NCBI RefSeq assembly: GCF_020873895.1
Contig: NZ_JAHWGT010000005.1
Coordinates: forward strand, 62,001 to 126,000
Direction: 5' to 3'
Length of the DNA stretch: 64,000 bases
Source of the DNA: Streptomyces sp. DH12
Lineage (GTDB): Bacteria; Actinomycetota; Actinomycetes; Streptomycetales; Streptomycetaceae
Part shown: piece after piece, positions 54,101 to 61,709 of the stretch
Layout: each line of letters opens with the position of its first letter
Numbering within the stretch: the stretch's first letter is position 1
Notes under the pieces: model-generated
What the model was told of the DNA's origin: nothing
Database searches by the model: none
The model's input: the letters and a program-made list of their open reading frames with translations, nothing else
Translations under genes and position numbers: made by a program

Positions 54101-55601
54101 CGTGGACGTCGTCCTCAACTCCCTCGCGGGCGAGGCCGTCGGCCGCAGCCTGGAATGCCTGCGGCCCGGAGGCCGCTTCGTCGAGCTCGGCAAGCGCGAC
54201 ATCTACGCCAACAGCCCGCTGCTGCTCTCCCCCTTCCGCAACAACCTCGCCTACTTCGCAGTCGACGTCACCCGCCTCCTGGCCGACACCCCTGACACGG
54301 CATCCGAAGCCTTCGCCGAGGTCACCGACCGCATCACGAGCGGCGTGTACCGGCCCCTGCCCCACCAGACCCACCCGGCCGGCCGCATCGACGACGCCCT
54401 GTCCGCGCTGCGCCACTCCCGGCACCTCGGCAAGGTCGTCATCACGTTCCCGGACACGGAACCGGTCGTCCTCACCCGTCCCGCCGACATCCCACCACCG
54501 CATGCGGAGGCCACCTACCTGATCAGCGGCGGACTCAGCGGTCTGGGCGCCGCGACCGCCCGCCACCTCGCCGCCCGTGGGGCTCGCTCCCTCGCCCTGG
54601 TCGGCCGGCGCGGGGCCGCCTCCCCCGAAGCCGCCCCCCTGCTGGACGGACTCAGGGCACAGGGCGTGGACGTCACCCCGTATGCGGCCGACATCACCGA
54701 CCGCGAGGCCGTCGCCGCCGTGTTCGAGCAGGCCGCGCGGAAGGGACGACCGGTGCGCGGCATCGTGCACGCCGCCATGCAACTGGACGACGCACCACTG
54801 GACGAACTCGACACCTCCCGGGTCGGCGACGTCCTGGCGGCCAAGGTGCGAGGCGCGGAAGTCCTCGATGAACTCAGCCGGGACAGTGAGCTGGACTTCT
54901 TCGTCGTCTACTCCTCCGTCGCCGCGCTGGTGGGCAACATCCACCAAGCGCCCTACGCCGCCGCCAACCTCCACCTGGAAAGCCTGATGCGAACCCGACG
55001 CGCACAAGGGCGACCGGGCCTGGCACTGGCCTGGGGCGGTATCAGCGACACCGGCTACGTCGCCCGTAGGCTGCTCGCCGACACCATCAACCGTTCAGGC
55101 ATCGGACTGATCGACCCCCGGACAGCGTTGGCGGCGCTCGACCGCCACCTCAGCCGGAACGAAGAGGCATCGGTCACCGTCGGCGTCATGGAGTGGGAAC
55201 GCCTCAGCGACATCCTGCCCGCCCTGGGCGGCCCCCGGTTCGGCGCGCTCCTACGGCGCACCACAGGCGCCCGCGATCCACAAGCCTCGGCCGACCTGCG
55301 TCAGCGACTCGCAGCGGCGGAAAGCGACACCGCGCGGCTCGCTCTCATCATGGAGACACTGCGCGAACTGACGGCCGCCACACTCCACACCACGCCGGAA
55401 CGAGTGAACCCCTCAGCCGGGCTGTCGGACCTCGGACTGGACTCCCTCATGGCAGCCGAGCTCAAGGTCCACCTCCAGCAGACCTTCGGCTGCGAACTGC
55501 CCCTCATGGAGTTCATGGCCGCCGGCCATCTGAACGGCGTCGCCGAACGCCTGCACCGTGCCCTGTCCCGCCAAGAGAGGGCAGCGGCCCTGACGCACTG
55601 A
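48120..55601 (+). CDS. Highly reducing, C-methylating type I polyketide synthase (single module)
   Basis: A 2,493-residue enzyme with one complete set of domains. KS (about 10-430) has Cys182, His317 and His356. AT (about 540-860) has GHSVG with Ser631 and the specificity motif YAFH, which is closer to malonyl-CoA (HAFH) than to methylmalonyl (YASH). DH (about 895-1190) has HxxxGxxxxP at 926-935 and Asp1091. The C-methyltransferase (about 1300-1580) has LEVGAGTGG at 1393. ER (about 1780-2110) has GGAGGIG at 1934-1940. KR (about 2130-2310) has SGGLSGLG, Tyr2279 and an LDD motif (B-type). The ACP carries its phosphopantetheine Ser2442 in LGLDSLM. There is no thioesterase. One self-contained module points to iterative use, making a saturated, methyl-branched chain released by the reductase upstream. 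Confidence 0.96.
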   Translation: MSLRMPAWSEEAVAIVGTACRLPGGIHTPDDLWAVLSAGRDVVGEVPVDRFPVGDFVDAARRPGWSYTAAGGFLDDIAGFDTSYFQGISPREAARMDPQQRLLLEMAVEALDDAAVDAARLEGSDTAVFIGCSSRDYGELQSCVPESGNAYTVTGMAGAIAANRLSHFFDWRGQSVMVDTACSSALTAVHQACEHLRAGRAGAAVAGGVNILLNPQGFAGFSAASMLSPTGRCRAFSARADGFVRAEGGGLVLLKRLSDARADGDRVHGVIVASGTNNDGRTPGLALPSSEAQEALLREVYDRAGLSPDDVSYLEAHGTGTPVGDPLEALAIGRALGTGRRRGALPIGTVKTNIGHLEAASGIAGLLKALLVLRHRQVPALLHADELNPAIDFDGLNLRPVTRPQALEGGGPLVAGVNSFGFGGANAHVVLAAADLDAPSRTRPDHQGDGTRRALPVVVSARTPAALRASCERLAQHLQFTEDTDFPDVAYTATARRRRHEHRAAVLAATPGEAADALFALAAGEESDRAVTDVVARSGKVAFVFSGNGAQWPGMAVDLLRDEPVFAAAAQRVDAEMAPLLGWSVIDELAAGAPRLDLTEVAQPLLFTVQAALVRLLASYGIEPDAVTGHSVGEIAAAYASGCLDLAQACRVVVARSEVQALTKGTGRMAAVGLGLEDARKELASRDGRIELAGVNSGHDVTLAGDAAALAELGRELAGREVFFRELDLDYAFHSRAMDTVRQDLADRLGRLRPAPHRCDFVSTVTGGPAEGELLDAAYWWRNVREPVLFADAVRALADDGCTRFVEIGPHTVLSGYLRRLVGADATVALCRRDRPATASVRRGATRLIAAGDRPGGQAAGKGRVVSLPPYPFQRERCYNGGPDWWVSVPQDKTLVHPLLGRRAAVAEPSWHQNLGTSRLAWLADHQVDGSVVVPGACYVEAFLAAGRSGLGTGCEVTDLMILRPLTLPGADDPSSVTVQTSLSPEDGIAWFASRRTATDDWTAHARGRVRRCVAPAPAPLDVAAVRARLSGPAVDAATHYDGTARAGLAYGARFRVLTRLHLGEAEVLAGFRLAPGDDRSAFEAHPVVLDGALQALAPLLAATAGERMFLPTGFSTVRVWHQLPAEGFVHARLRELAGPDVLADISVTAEDGTVCAELTGCRLRGVEAAGASPAHLQELTQVLRAAGHHEPRGDRCPWPAPGDAVAATEEQRTRVEAEHTDGYSAFAPEVKLTAGHWAAAAFARLLPHGGDFGAPELLAAGVRPHHLPYTRMLARLAERAGLLEPVRAPDALEPRWRPAGRPEPQALTQRLADRFPDWITAIAVYARCGVHLTDVLTGRTDARELLFGEADRHLAEAFYTDSPQLRLHGRLAAIQLDHMLRDWPRGRPLRILEVGAGTGGLTGHLLPLLPAHLTEYVYSDVSAGYFPRAQARFAAYDFVTYRALDLDADPTDQGFGAGEFDLVVAANVLHATRDVRAACTRLARLLAPGGHLMALESHDGDILGPCFGLLEQFWSFTDTESRTTGPLLSREAWPAVLTASGFEAVTRTGTRQAEADEDYSLLLARRAATAQQTPVPRPTPAPAGADGGTWLLITGVGGHPAARHIQETLEGAGARSLLLSAADVETSDLEAAQGCPGPLRAVVMLPELAGGEVPNATDTIARSADLIKTAAGLCTPASDGRSALWVVTGPTGLFPAPETSTTASPLHAAAWGIGRVLANERPLLTVRRVALHPTGTPDEDAGRLVRELLRADEEDEVVLAEHGRFVPRVTACPPPASPARPGEHYRLRLARAGRTPRLVWEPAQERTPGAGEIVVRVRAAALNYRDVMLAQGLLPPGAEPATAGGPQLGLECAGDVVAVGPGVTSRSVGDRVYAFGHGTLASHVTVDARQTGLIPGTMSYAQAATLPAVYLTVLHSLERCAHLLPGQTVLVHGGAGGIGLAALRHAQHIGARVIATAGSPAKRDLLHALGVEHVFDSRSVSFAHDVTAHTDGGVDVVLNSLAGEAVGRSLECLRPGGRFVELGKRDIYANSPLLLSPFRNNLAYFAVDVTRLLADTPDTASEAFAEVTDRITSGVYRPLPHQTHPAGRIDDALSALRHSRHLGKVVITFPDTEPVVLTRPADIPPPHAEATYLISGGLSGLGAATARHLAARGARSLALVGRRGAASPEAAPLLDGLRAQGVDVTPYAADITDREAVAAVFEQAARKGRPVRGIVHAAMQLDDAPLDELDTSRVGDVLAAKVRGAEVLDELSRDSELDFFVVYSSVAALVGNIHQAPYAAANLHLESLMRTRRAQGRPGLALAWGGISDTGYVARRLLADTINRSGIGLIDPRTALAALDRHLSRNEEASVTVGVMEWERLSDILPALGGPRFGALLRRTTGARDPQASADLRQRLAAAESDTARLALIMETLRELTAATLHTTPERVNPSAGLSDLGLDSLMAAELKVHLQQTFGCELPLMEFMAAGHLNGVAERLHRALSRQERAAALTH

Positions 55602-55819
55602 GACCGTCGCGTCCGGCGCGGACCCGGGTCGGATCCCGCTGCCTGGCCGTGGGCCGTGCCGAGGCCGGCAGCGCTTCGGGGTCGTGGGTGCGGGCCTTGA
55701 CCACGACGCCGATGACCCCCGCGTTCGGACGGGCCCGCATTCCGACAGGCGGGGACGAGCGGACGGACCTCGTCGTAGGCTTCGCCCAGCACGGGACACG
55801 GTGGTGGGGGGCGGGGCGC

Positions 55820-58021
55820 ATGACGGCTGGTACGGCTTCGGGGTGGACTTCGGTCCTCGACTCGGTCGTGGTGTACGCGCACGGCGCGGTCTGCCGCCGT
55901 CTGGCACGTGGCAGTGTGCCGCCGGACGGCCGGGTGCGGGTGACCGGACTGCCGCGCGCCCTGGACCCGGGCTCGCTGCGGGCCCGGGTGGTGGACGCTT
56001 CCGGAGCGCGCGTCACCGAGGCCCGGGTGGAGGTCCACGCCGAACCGTCCCACCCCGCCACCGGTACCGGTACGGGGACGCCCGAGGCCCTGCGGCGGGA
56101 GGTGGAGCGGCTGCGTGACGCGTATACGGCCGCGCGCGGGCGCCGGGACCGGCAGGCGGGCCTGATCGAGGAGGTCGCGGCTCTGCGCCCGGTACCGCCG
56201 GCCCGCAGGCGCGACGACCCCCATCGGCGGACCCCGGTCGACGCCTGGCTGGAGCTCGCCGACTTCGTGGACGAGCGGCTGACCCGACTGCACACCGGAC
56301 TCGCCGAGTCGGAGGAGGACCTGCGCCGCGTCGAGCACGAACTCGGCGTCGCCGAGGACCGCCTCGCACGCGCCTCCACCGACGCGCCGGACGCGCACGT
56401 GGACACCACCGTCCAGGCGCTGCTCACCCTCACCCACCCCACCGGCCCGCCCCCCGCCGACGCGGACACCGACGCCGAAGCCACCCACTGCGAGGTGGAG
56501 GTGGAGGTGGAGGTGGAGTACGGCGTGCCCGGAGCCGTCTGGGTGCCGACGTACCGCCTCGCGTACCGCCAGGGCGACAGCGACGGCCTCCTGCTGCTGC
56601 GGGCGGCCGTCGCCCAGCGCACCGGAGAGGACTGGACCGGCGTGCGCGTCGCCCTGGCCACCGCCGACCTGCGGCGCGGCACCGACCTGCCGCGGCTCCG
56701 CTCGATCCGCGTCGGACGCCGCCAGCCGGCTCCCGCGCCGTCCGGCTGGCGCGAACCGCCGGCCGGGCTCGCCGACCTGTTCGCCGGGTACGACGCGGTG
56801 GGCCCGCGCCCTGCCGCGGTGAGCGCCGCCGTACCAGGCGCCGCCGAGGCGGGCGCGGCGGCGAGGCGTTCGGCGACCACCGGCGTGGTGACCACGGGGC
56901 CGTTCGCCGCGGCCGTCCCCGCTCCCGCGACCTCGACCGCCGGCCCCGCGCCCGGCCCGCCGCCGCCTCCGGCGCCGCAGGGGTACGGCGCGCCGCCCGC
57001 CGCCTTCGCGATGCCCGCCGGGGCCGTGCCGCAGCCCTTCGCCGGCGCGGCCCCGACCCCCGCCCCCGCGGCCCGCAGCGGGCCCGGCCCGGACGTCAGG
57101 CCGCGCACCGGCGGCAGGACGCCCGCGGCCCCCGGCGCTCCCGGATGGGCCGCGCCGCCCCCGCCCCCCGCCCCGGCGGCGGGGCCGCCCCGGCCGAGCG
57201 GTGCCGAACTCGACTACGCCGCGCTCGTCCTGTGCGGCCCCGACGAGCAGCCGAACCGCCGCGGGCGGCTGTTCCCCGACCCGACCCCCGACCCGGTGGC
57301 GGCCGAGTACCGCCGCCGCGCCGAAGCGGTCTGCGCACTGCCGCTCCCCGGCCACGCCGTGCGGCCCCGAGAATCGGCGGGCTCCTTCGACCACCGCTAC
57401 GACTGCGCCGCCCGAGCCGAAGTCCCCTCCGACGGCACCTGGCACACCGTCACCGTCGGGGAGATCCCCGTGGGCCTGCGCACCGAGTACCTGTGCGTGC
57501 CGTCCGTGGAACCCACCGTGTACGCGACGCTGGTCCTCTCCAACGCCACCGACCAGGCCCTGCTGGCCGGCCCGGTGGACGTCACCCTCGACGACGAGTT
57601 CCTGCTCACCGCGGCGCTGCCCACGCTCGCCCCCGGCGGCGTCCGGCGTCTGGGGCTCGGCCCCGCCCAGGGCGTCCGGGTCACCCGCACGGCCCACCTC
57701 CACGAGTCGACGCCCCGCCTGCGCGGCAACACCACCGTGCTCGACCACCGCGTCCGCGTGGAGCTGGCCAACAACCTCCCGAGGCCCGTCACCGTCGAGG
57801 TCCGCGAACGCGTACCCGTCACCTCCGATCCGGACGTCCGGATCGAGGAGCGGGCCGACTGGACCGCGCCCGACGACGGCACGGGGCCCGACCGCCACGC
57901 CCCGGGCACCCGCGTTCGGCGGGTGGACCTCCCCGCGGGCGGCACCGCCGCCCTCGACGGCGGCTACGAGATCCGCATCCCGGCCGGCAAGGCCCTGGTC
58001 GGCGGCAACCGCAGGAGCTGA
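55820..58021 (+). CDS. MuiA-like DUF4139/DUF4140 protein, first of a pair
   Basis: A 733-residue protein of the mucoidy-inhibitor-A-like group (DUF4140 at about 10-110, DUF4139 after about 210). VVVYAHGAVCRRLARG starts the N-domain, EVERLRDAYTAARGRRDRQ is a coiled coil, and a long Pro/Ala/Gly-rich disordered insert (about 330-450) splits DUF4139 before VGEIPVGLRTEYLCVPSVEP and LELANNLPRPVTVEVRERVPV. A Glu/Val repeat of six residues occurs near 225. No signal peptide. Function unknown; the family is linked by name only to capsule or mucoid control. Confidence 0.9.
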   Translation: MTAGTASGWTSVLDSVVVYAHGAVCRRLARGSVPPDGRVRVTGLPRALDPGSLRARVVDASGARVTEARVEVHAEPSHPATGTGTGTPEALRREVERLRDAYTAARGRRDRQAGLIEEVAALRPVPPARRRDDPHRRTPVDAWLELADFVDERLTRLHTGLAESEEDLRRVEHELGVAEDRLARASTDAPDAHVDTTVQALLTLTHPTGPPPADADTDAEATHCEVEVEVEVEYGVPGAVWVPTYRLAYRQGDSDGLLLLRAAVAQRTGEDWTGVRVALATADLRRGTDLPRLRSIRVGRRQPAPAPSGWREPPAGLADLFAGYDAVGPRPAAVSAAVPGAAEAGAAARRSATTGVVTTGPFAAAVPAPATSTAGPAPGPPPPPAPQGYGAPPAAFAMPAGAVPQPFAGAAPTPAPAARSGPGPDVRPRTGGRTPAAPGAPGWAAPPPPPAPAAGPPRPSGAELDYAALVLCGPDEQPNRRGRLFPDPTPDPVAAEYRRRAEAVCALPLPGHAVRPRESAGSFDHRYDCAARAEVPSDGTWHTVTVGEIPVGLRTEYLCVPSVEPTVYATLVLSNATDQALLAGPVDVTLDDEFLLTAALPTLAPGGVRRLGLGPAQGVRVTRTAHLHESTPRLRGNTTVLDHRVRVELANNLPRPVTVEVRERVPVTSDPDVRIEERADWTAPDDGTGPDRHAPGTRVRRVDLPAGGTAALDGGYEIRIPAGKALVGGNRRS

Positions 58022-58027
58022 CCCACC

Positions 58028-59596
58028 ATGTCCCCATCCACGGGCACCGAACCGATCCCCCTCCCCGTCACCGCCGTGACCTGCCTGGAGGACCGCGCCC
58101 ACGTCGAGCGCGCCGCCGTTGTGGACCTGCGCGCCGGGGTCCAGCGGCTGCGCCTCGGACCGGTCGCCGCGCCGGTCGTCGACCGCACCCTCCACGCCGA
58201 GCTGACCGCCGACCGGCCCGCGACCGTGCTCGACGTACGGATCGTCCGCACCTGGACGCCGCGCGGGCCGGTGCCGACCGCCGCCGACGACTCCGCCCTG
58301 CGCCTGCGCGAGCACACCCTGGGGGAGGAGCGGCGCGAGCTGGAGCGCGGGCGCGACCGGCTGCACGCCCGTCTCGACGCGCTCGGCGGCCTCGCCGCCG
58401 ACCTCCTGCGGGACATCCGCGAAGGCGCGGGCGCCGGCGAGACCGACACGGCGCGCTGGAACCGCGAACTGGACCGGGTGGACGGCGAACGCGCCTCGTA
58501 CGCCGAGCGGCTGCGCACGACGGACGCCCGGCTGACCGTCCTCGACGCCGAACTCGACGCCGTCCGCCAGGCCATGGCGCGCTCCGAGGAGGGCCCCGCG
58601 GAACTCGTCGGCCACATCGAGCTGACCGTGGACGCCGAGGCCGCGGGACCGGCCGCGCTGCGCCTGACCCACCTCACCCCGTGCGCGCTGTGGCGGCCGG
58701 CCTACCGGGCCGTGCTCGACGGCGACACCCTGACGCTGGAGACCGACGCGATGGTCTGGCAGCGCACCGGCGAGGACTGGTCCGACGTACGGCTGACCCT
58801 GTCGACGGCCCGCTCGGCGCTCGCCACCGATCCGCCGCCGCTGACGGAGGACCGGCTGACGCTCACCGACCGACCCGCCGCGGCGCGCCGCACGGTCGAC
58901 GTCGAGCTGCGCGAGGAGGAGGTCGGAGACCTCGGCCCGACGCCGGTACTCGGGCTGCCGGGCGTGGACGACGGCGGCCGGACACGGGTGCTGCAGGCGC
59001 CGGCGCCGGTCTCCGTACGCGCGGACGGGCGGGCCCACCGGGTGCCGCTCTCCTCCTTCACCACGGCGGCGAGCAGCGAGTACGCCTGCTCACCGGAGTT
59101 GTCGCCGCTGGTCACGCGCCTGGTGAGGTGCGAGAACCGGTCCGGGCACGCGCTCCTCGCCGGGCCCGTGGACCTGGTCCGGGGCAGCGGGTCGAGCGGC
59201 CGCGGCACGCTCGGCTTCACCGCGCCGGGCGCCCCCGTCGAGCTGGCCTTCGGCAGCTGCGACGACCACCGGGTGGTCCGGCACACCGAGGAGTCCCGCG
59301 ACACCGCCGGCCTCACCCAGCGGACCGTGGTCACCCGTTCGGTGCGCCTGCACCTGTCCCGGTTCTCCGCCCCCGGCGAGCAGGGCGACCGGGTGGTCGT
59401 CGTGCGGGAGCGCGTCCCGGTCTCCGAGGTGGCGGCGGTGGAGGTCCGGTTGCGGGGCGAGGCGTGCTCACCGCCACCCGACGAGGTCGACGCCGACGGC
59501 ATCGTCCGCTGGGACGTCGCCCTCCCGCCCGGCGGGCGACGCACGGTCACCCTGGTGTACGAGCTGTCGGCGAGCGCCAAGGTCACCGGGGTCTGA
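58028..59596 (+). CDS. MuiA-like DUF4139 protein, second of a pair
   Basis: A 522-residue protein with the same plan and no disordered insert: AVTCLEDRAHVERAAVVDL, a coiled coil (about 95-180) and the DUF4139 blocks CALWRPAYRAVLDGDTLTLE, QRTGEDWSDVRLTLSTA and VRERVPVSEVAAVEVRL. AGGAG lies 10 bases before the ATG, 6 bases after the first gene's stop, so both are co-translated. The two proteins are diverged tandem copies and may form a hetero-oligomer (inference). Confidence 0.92.
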   Translation: MSPSTGTEPIPLPVTAVTCLEDRAHVERAAVVDLRAGVQRLRLGPVAAPVVDRTLHAELTADRPATVLDVRIVRTWTPRGPVPTAADDSALRLREHTLGEERRELERGRDRLHARLDALGGLAADLLRDIREGAGAGETDTARWNRELDRVDGERASYAERLRTTDARLTVLDAELDAVRQAMARSEEGPAELVGHIELTVDAEAAGPAALRLTHLTPCALWRPAYRAVLDGDTLTLETDAMVWQRTGEDWSDVRLTLSTARSALATDPPPLTEDRLTLTDRPAAARRTVDVELREEEVGDLGPTPVLGLPGVDDGGRTRVLQAPAPVSVRADGRAHRVPLSSFTTAASSEYACSPELSPLVTRLVRCENRSGHALLAGPVDLVRGSGSSGRGTLGFTAPGAPVELAFGSCDDHRVVRHTEESRDTAGLTQRTVVTRSVRLHLSRFSAPGEQGDRVVVVRERVPVSEVAAVEVRLRGEACSPPPDEVDADGIVRWDVALPPGGRRTVTLVYELSASAKVTGV

Positions 59597-59647
59597 GCCG
59601 GCCCCGCGCGGCACGCCCCGGAGCCGGGGCCGTGGCCCGCCGCCCGA

Positions 59648-59983
59648 TCAGAGGTAGTCGCCCACCAGGGGAACGGTGGTGAGGCGGCGCCCGGTCGTGT
59701 AGTCGCGGCGGGGGCGGGTGACCGGGCGGGCCGGGTGGTCGAAGGAGTGGCGGCGCCGCCGGCGCCTCGCCGCCGGGCGGTCCTTTGGCTGTCGCTGTCG
59801 CCGGGACCGGCCGCCCGCCGTCTCCGCCGGCCGCGGTGCCGCACCGGCCGCGGCGCCCTCGCCCCACAGGGCGTCCTGGTGCCAGCTGAGACGGATGGCG
59901 GTCTGCCCGTCGAGCCGCGCCGGCGGCGCCTCGGACAGTTTCCGCTCCGCGGCCCGCAGCCGCGCCACGGCTGATGACGTCAC
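59648..59983 (-). CDS. Small basic hypothetical protein
   Basis: A 111-residue protein. The first half is amphipathic (VARLRAAERKLSEAPPARLDG, then IRLSWHQDALWGEG); the second half is extremely Arg-rich, with a run of six Arg. GGAGGGG lies 7 bases before the GTG. No family was recognised. Convergent with the second MuiA-like gene. Confidence 0.6.
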   Translation of the reverse strand: MTSSAVARLRAAERKLSEAPPARLDGQTAIRLSWHQDALWGEGAAAGAAPRPAETAGGRSRRQRQPKDRPAARRRRRRHSFDHPARPVTRPRRDYTTGRRLTTVPLVGDYL

Positions 59984-60241
59984 ACACACCCCTCCCACGG
60001 CGGTCCACCCGAGATCCGCCTTCCCCCTGTGCCGCCCCTGACGCCGGTGTGCGCGCACCCGGCCCGGGCGGGCCCGGCACGACGGTACCCCGGTCCGCTT
60101 CGGCGCCGGCCGGAAGGACCCTCTACCGGTGGGGAGCCCCGAACCACCGCGGCCCGGCCGGGGCGTGCCGCCCTGGCGGGGTGACGCGCCACCCTGCGCT
60201 CAGGTCCGGGTCCGGGTTCCGGTTCCGGCCCCCGCTCCCGT

Positions 60242-61333
60242 TCACGGGCCGGTGAGCGTGAAGTCGACCGGCCCGTAGGGGCGTCCGTTGACCTGGAGCT
60301 CCACCCGGTGGAGGCCGGGGTGGTACCTGCGGGTGCTGAGGGGGCGGAAGGAGTGGCGGCGCAGACCGGTCCGGCGTTCCTGCGGCGCCAGGCTGCGGGT
60401 GGTCAGCTTGAAGACCTTGCGGGTGAGGGTCCCGTCGGCCTTCCGGTGGTGGATGACGTAGTCGATGGCCAGGTCGGCCGTGCGCGGGCCGGTGTTGCTG
60501 ACCTCGTAGCCGAAGACGAGGTGGTCCCCGCTCCGTACCCGCGGCGTGTGGACGTCGGGGCCGGTGACGTGGAGCGAGGCGTCCGGGTCGTGGCCGAGGA
60601 GGCGCAGGGCCTCCGGGTGACCGGCCTTGACGAGCGTGCGCAGGCCGTGCCGCGCCACGGCCGGTGTGGTGGCGGCGGGAACGGCGAGCCAGCGGGCGGC
60701 GGTGGCGACGGCGATGGCCGGGTGGTCGCGGCCGATGTCGTTGAGGTGGTTGGCGACGGACCGCCGGACGTACTCGGACGGGTCGCGGTGCAGCGCGTCC
60801 AGGACGGGCAGGGCGGGGGAGGGGTCGGTGACGAGTTCGGGCAGCCGGGGCGCCCAGGGCAGGCGCGGTCGCGTGCCCTCGCTCGCCAGGCGGCGCACGT
60901 GCGGATCGGGGTGGTCGGCCCACCGCCGGATCGTCGCCAGTGCCCGGGCGAGGTCGTGACGGAGGAAGGGCCGTACCGCGGACTCCGCCGTGAGGAGCGG
61001 GGTCAGTTCCGCGAGGAGGTCCAGGGCGGGCTCGAACACGCCCTCGGCGAGCGCGCGTGCGGCGACCGCCTCGCAGACGGGGTAGGTCATCCACCCGGTG
61101 AAGCGGGGCTGCCGCAGAGCCGCGCGGACGACGGCGGCGAAGCGCGGCTAGTCGTCCGGCAGGTCGGCCAGTACCGCCTGTCGCACCGCGGCGACGCGCC
61201 CGCTGAACGACAGGCCGTCCAGGCGGGCGCCGGCCTCGCGGAGCGAGGCGGCCGGTGGGGCGCCGGCCGCCGCCATGACGTCGGCCAGTGCTCCGATGGT
61301 GCGCGCGTCGAGCAGTTCCTCGGCCGTGGGCAC
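60242..61333 (-). pseudogene. DNA-alkylation-repair-type HEAT protein, broken by an amber codon
   Basis: The GTG at 61333 (with GAGGGGG upstream) opens a frame that reads MPTAEELLDARTIGAL, as in AlkC/AlkD-like proteins, for 61 residues and then meets TAG at 61148-61150. Exactly the same frame continues as PRFAAVVRAALRQPRF through HEAT-like helices (RRWADHPDPHVRRLASEGTR, RDPSEYVRRSVANHLNDIG) to the normal stop at 60242, with a beta-domain at the end (HLVFGYEVSNTGPRTADLAI). One base separates this from an intact 363-residue protein. Such proteins excise or bind alkylated bases. Loss of function or a sequencing error are both possible; translation might also restart at an ATG at 61090. Confidence 0.8.
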
Positions 61334-61709
61334 GGCGCCCCCTCTCGTGGATTCCTGCCGTCAGTCTGCTGCACCGGGCCCCACGGGGGGTGGCGCGCCC
61401 CCACCCGGCCAGGCCGCTCCGCCCTGCGCCGTACGTCAGCCGTGGACCTCGCCTCCGCCTCCACGTCCCGCTCGGCCCCGCCGTCCACGGCGCGGCAGCG
61501 GCGCTGCACCGACCGGGCGGCGCCCGGCGCGTCCTCGCGGCCCTGCGCGCCGCCGACGGCGACCGCGGCGCGCTGCGCGACGCCCCCGTCCCCGTCACGC
61601 CGGTGGTCGGCGCGACCGACCCCCTGACCGGCCCGTCCCCCCACCCCGCCCGCACGGTTCCTCACCCACACGCGGCGGCCCGGCCCCCCGTGACCGGGCC
61701 GCCGCCGTC
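61334..61709. other. Intergenic region with unassigned coding-like stretch
   Basis: 376 bases. In one plus-strand frame about 61441-61640 has nearly all G/C third positions (AALHRPGGARRVLAALRAAD), but no start or family was found. It may be a remnant or chance in GC-rich DNA. Confidence 0.3.

Noticed and set aside
61148-61150. Amber codon as possible pyrrolysine or programmed read-through site
   Set aside because: No following hairpin and no known use of pyrrolysine in these bacteria; a point mutation or error is simpler.
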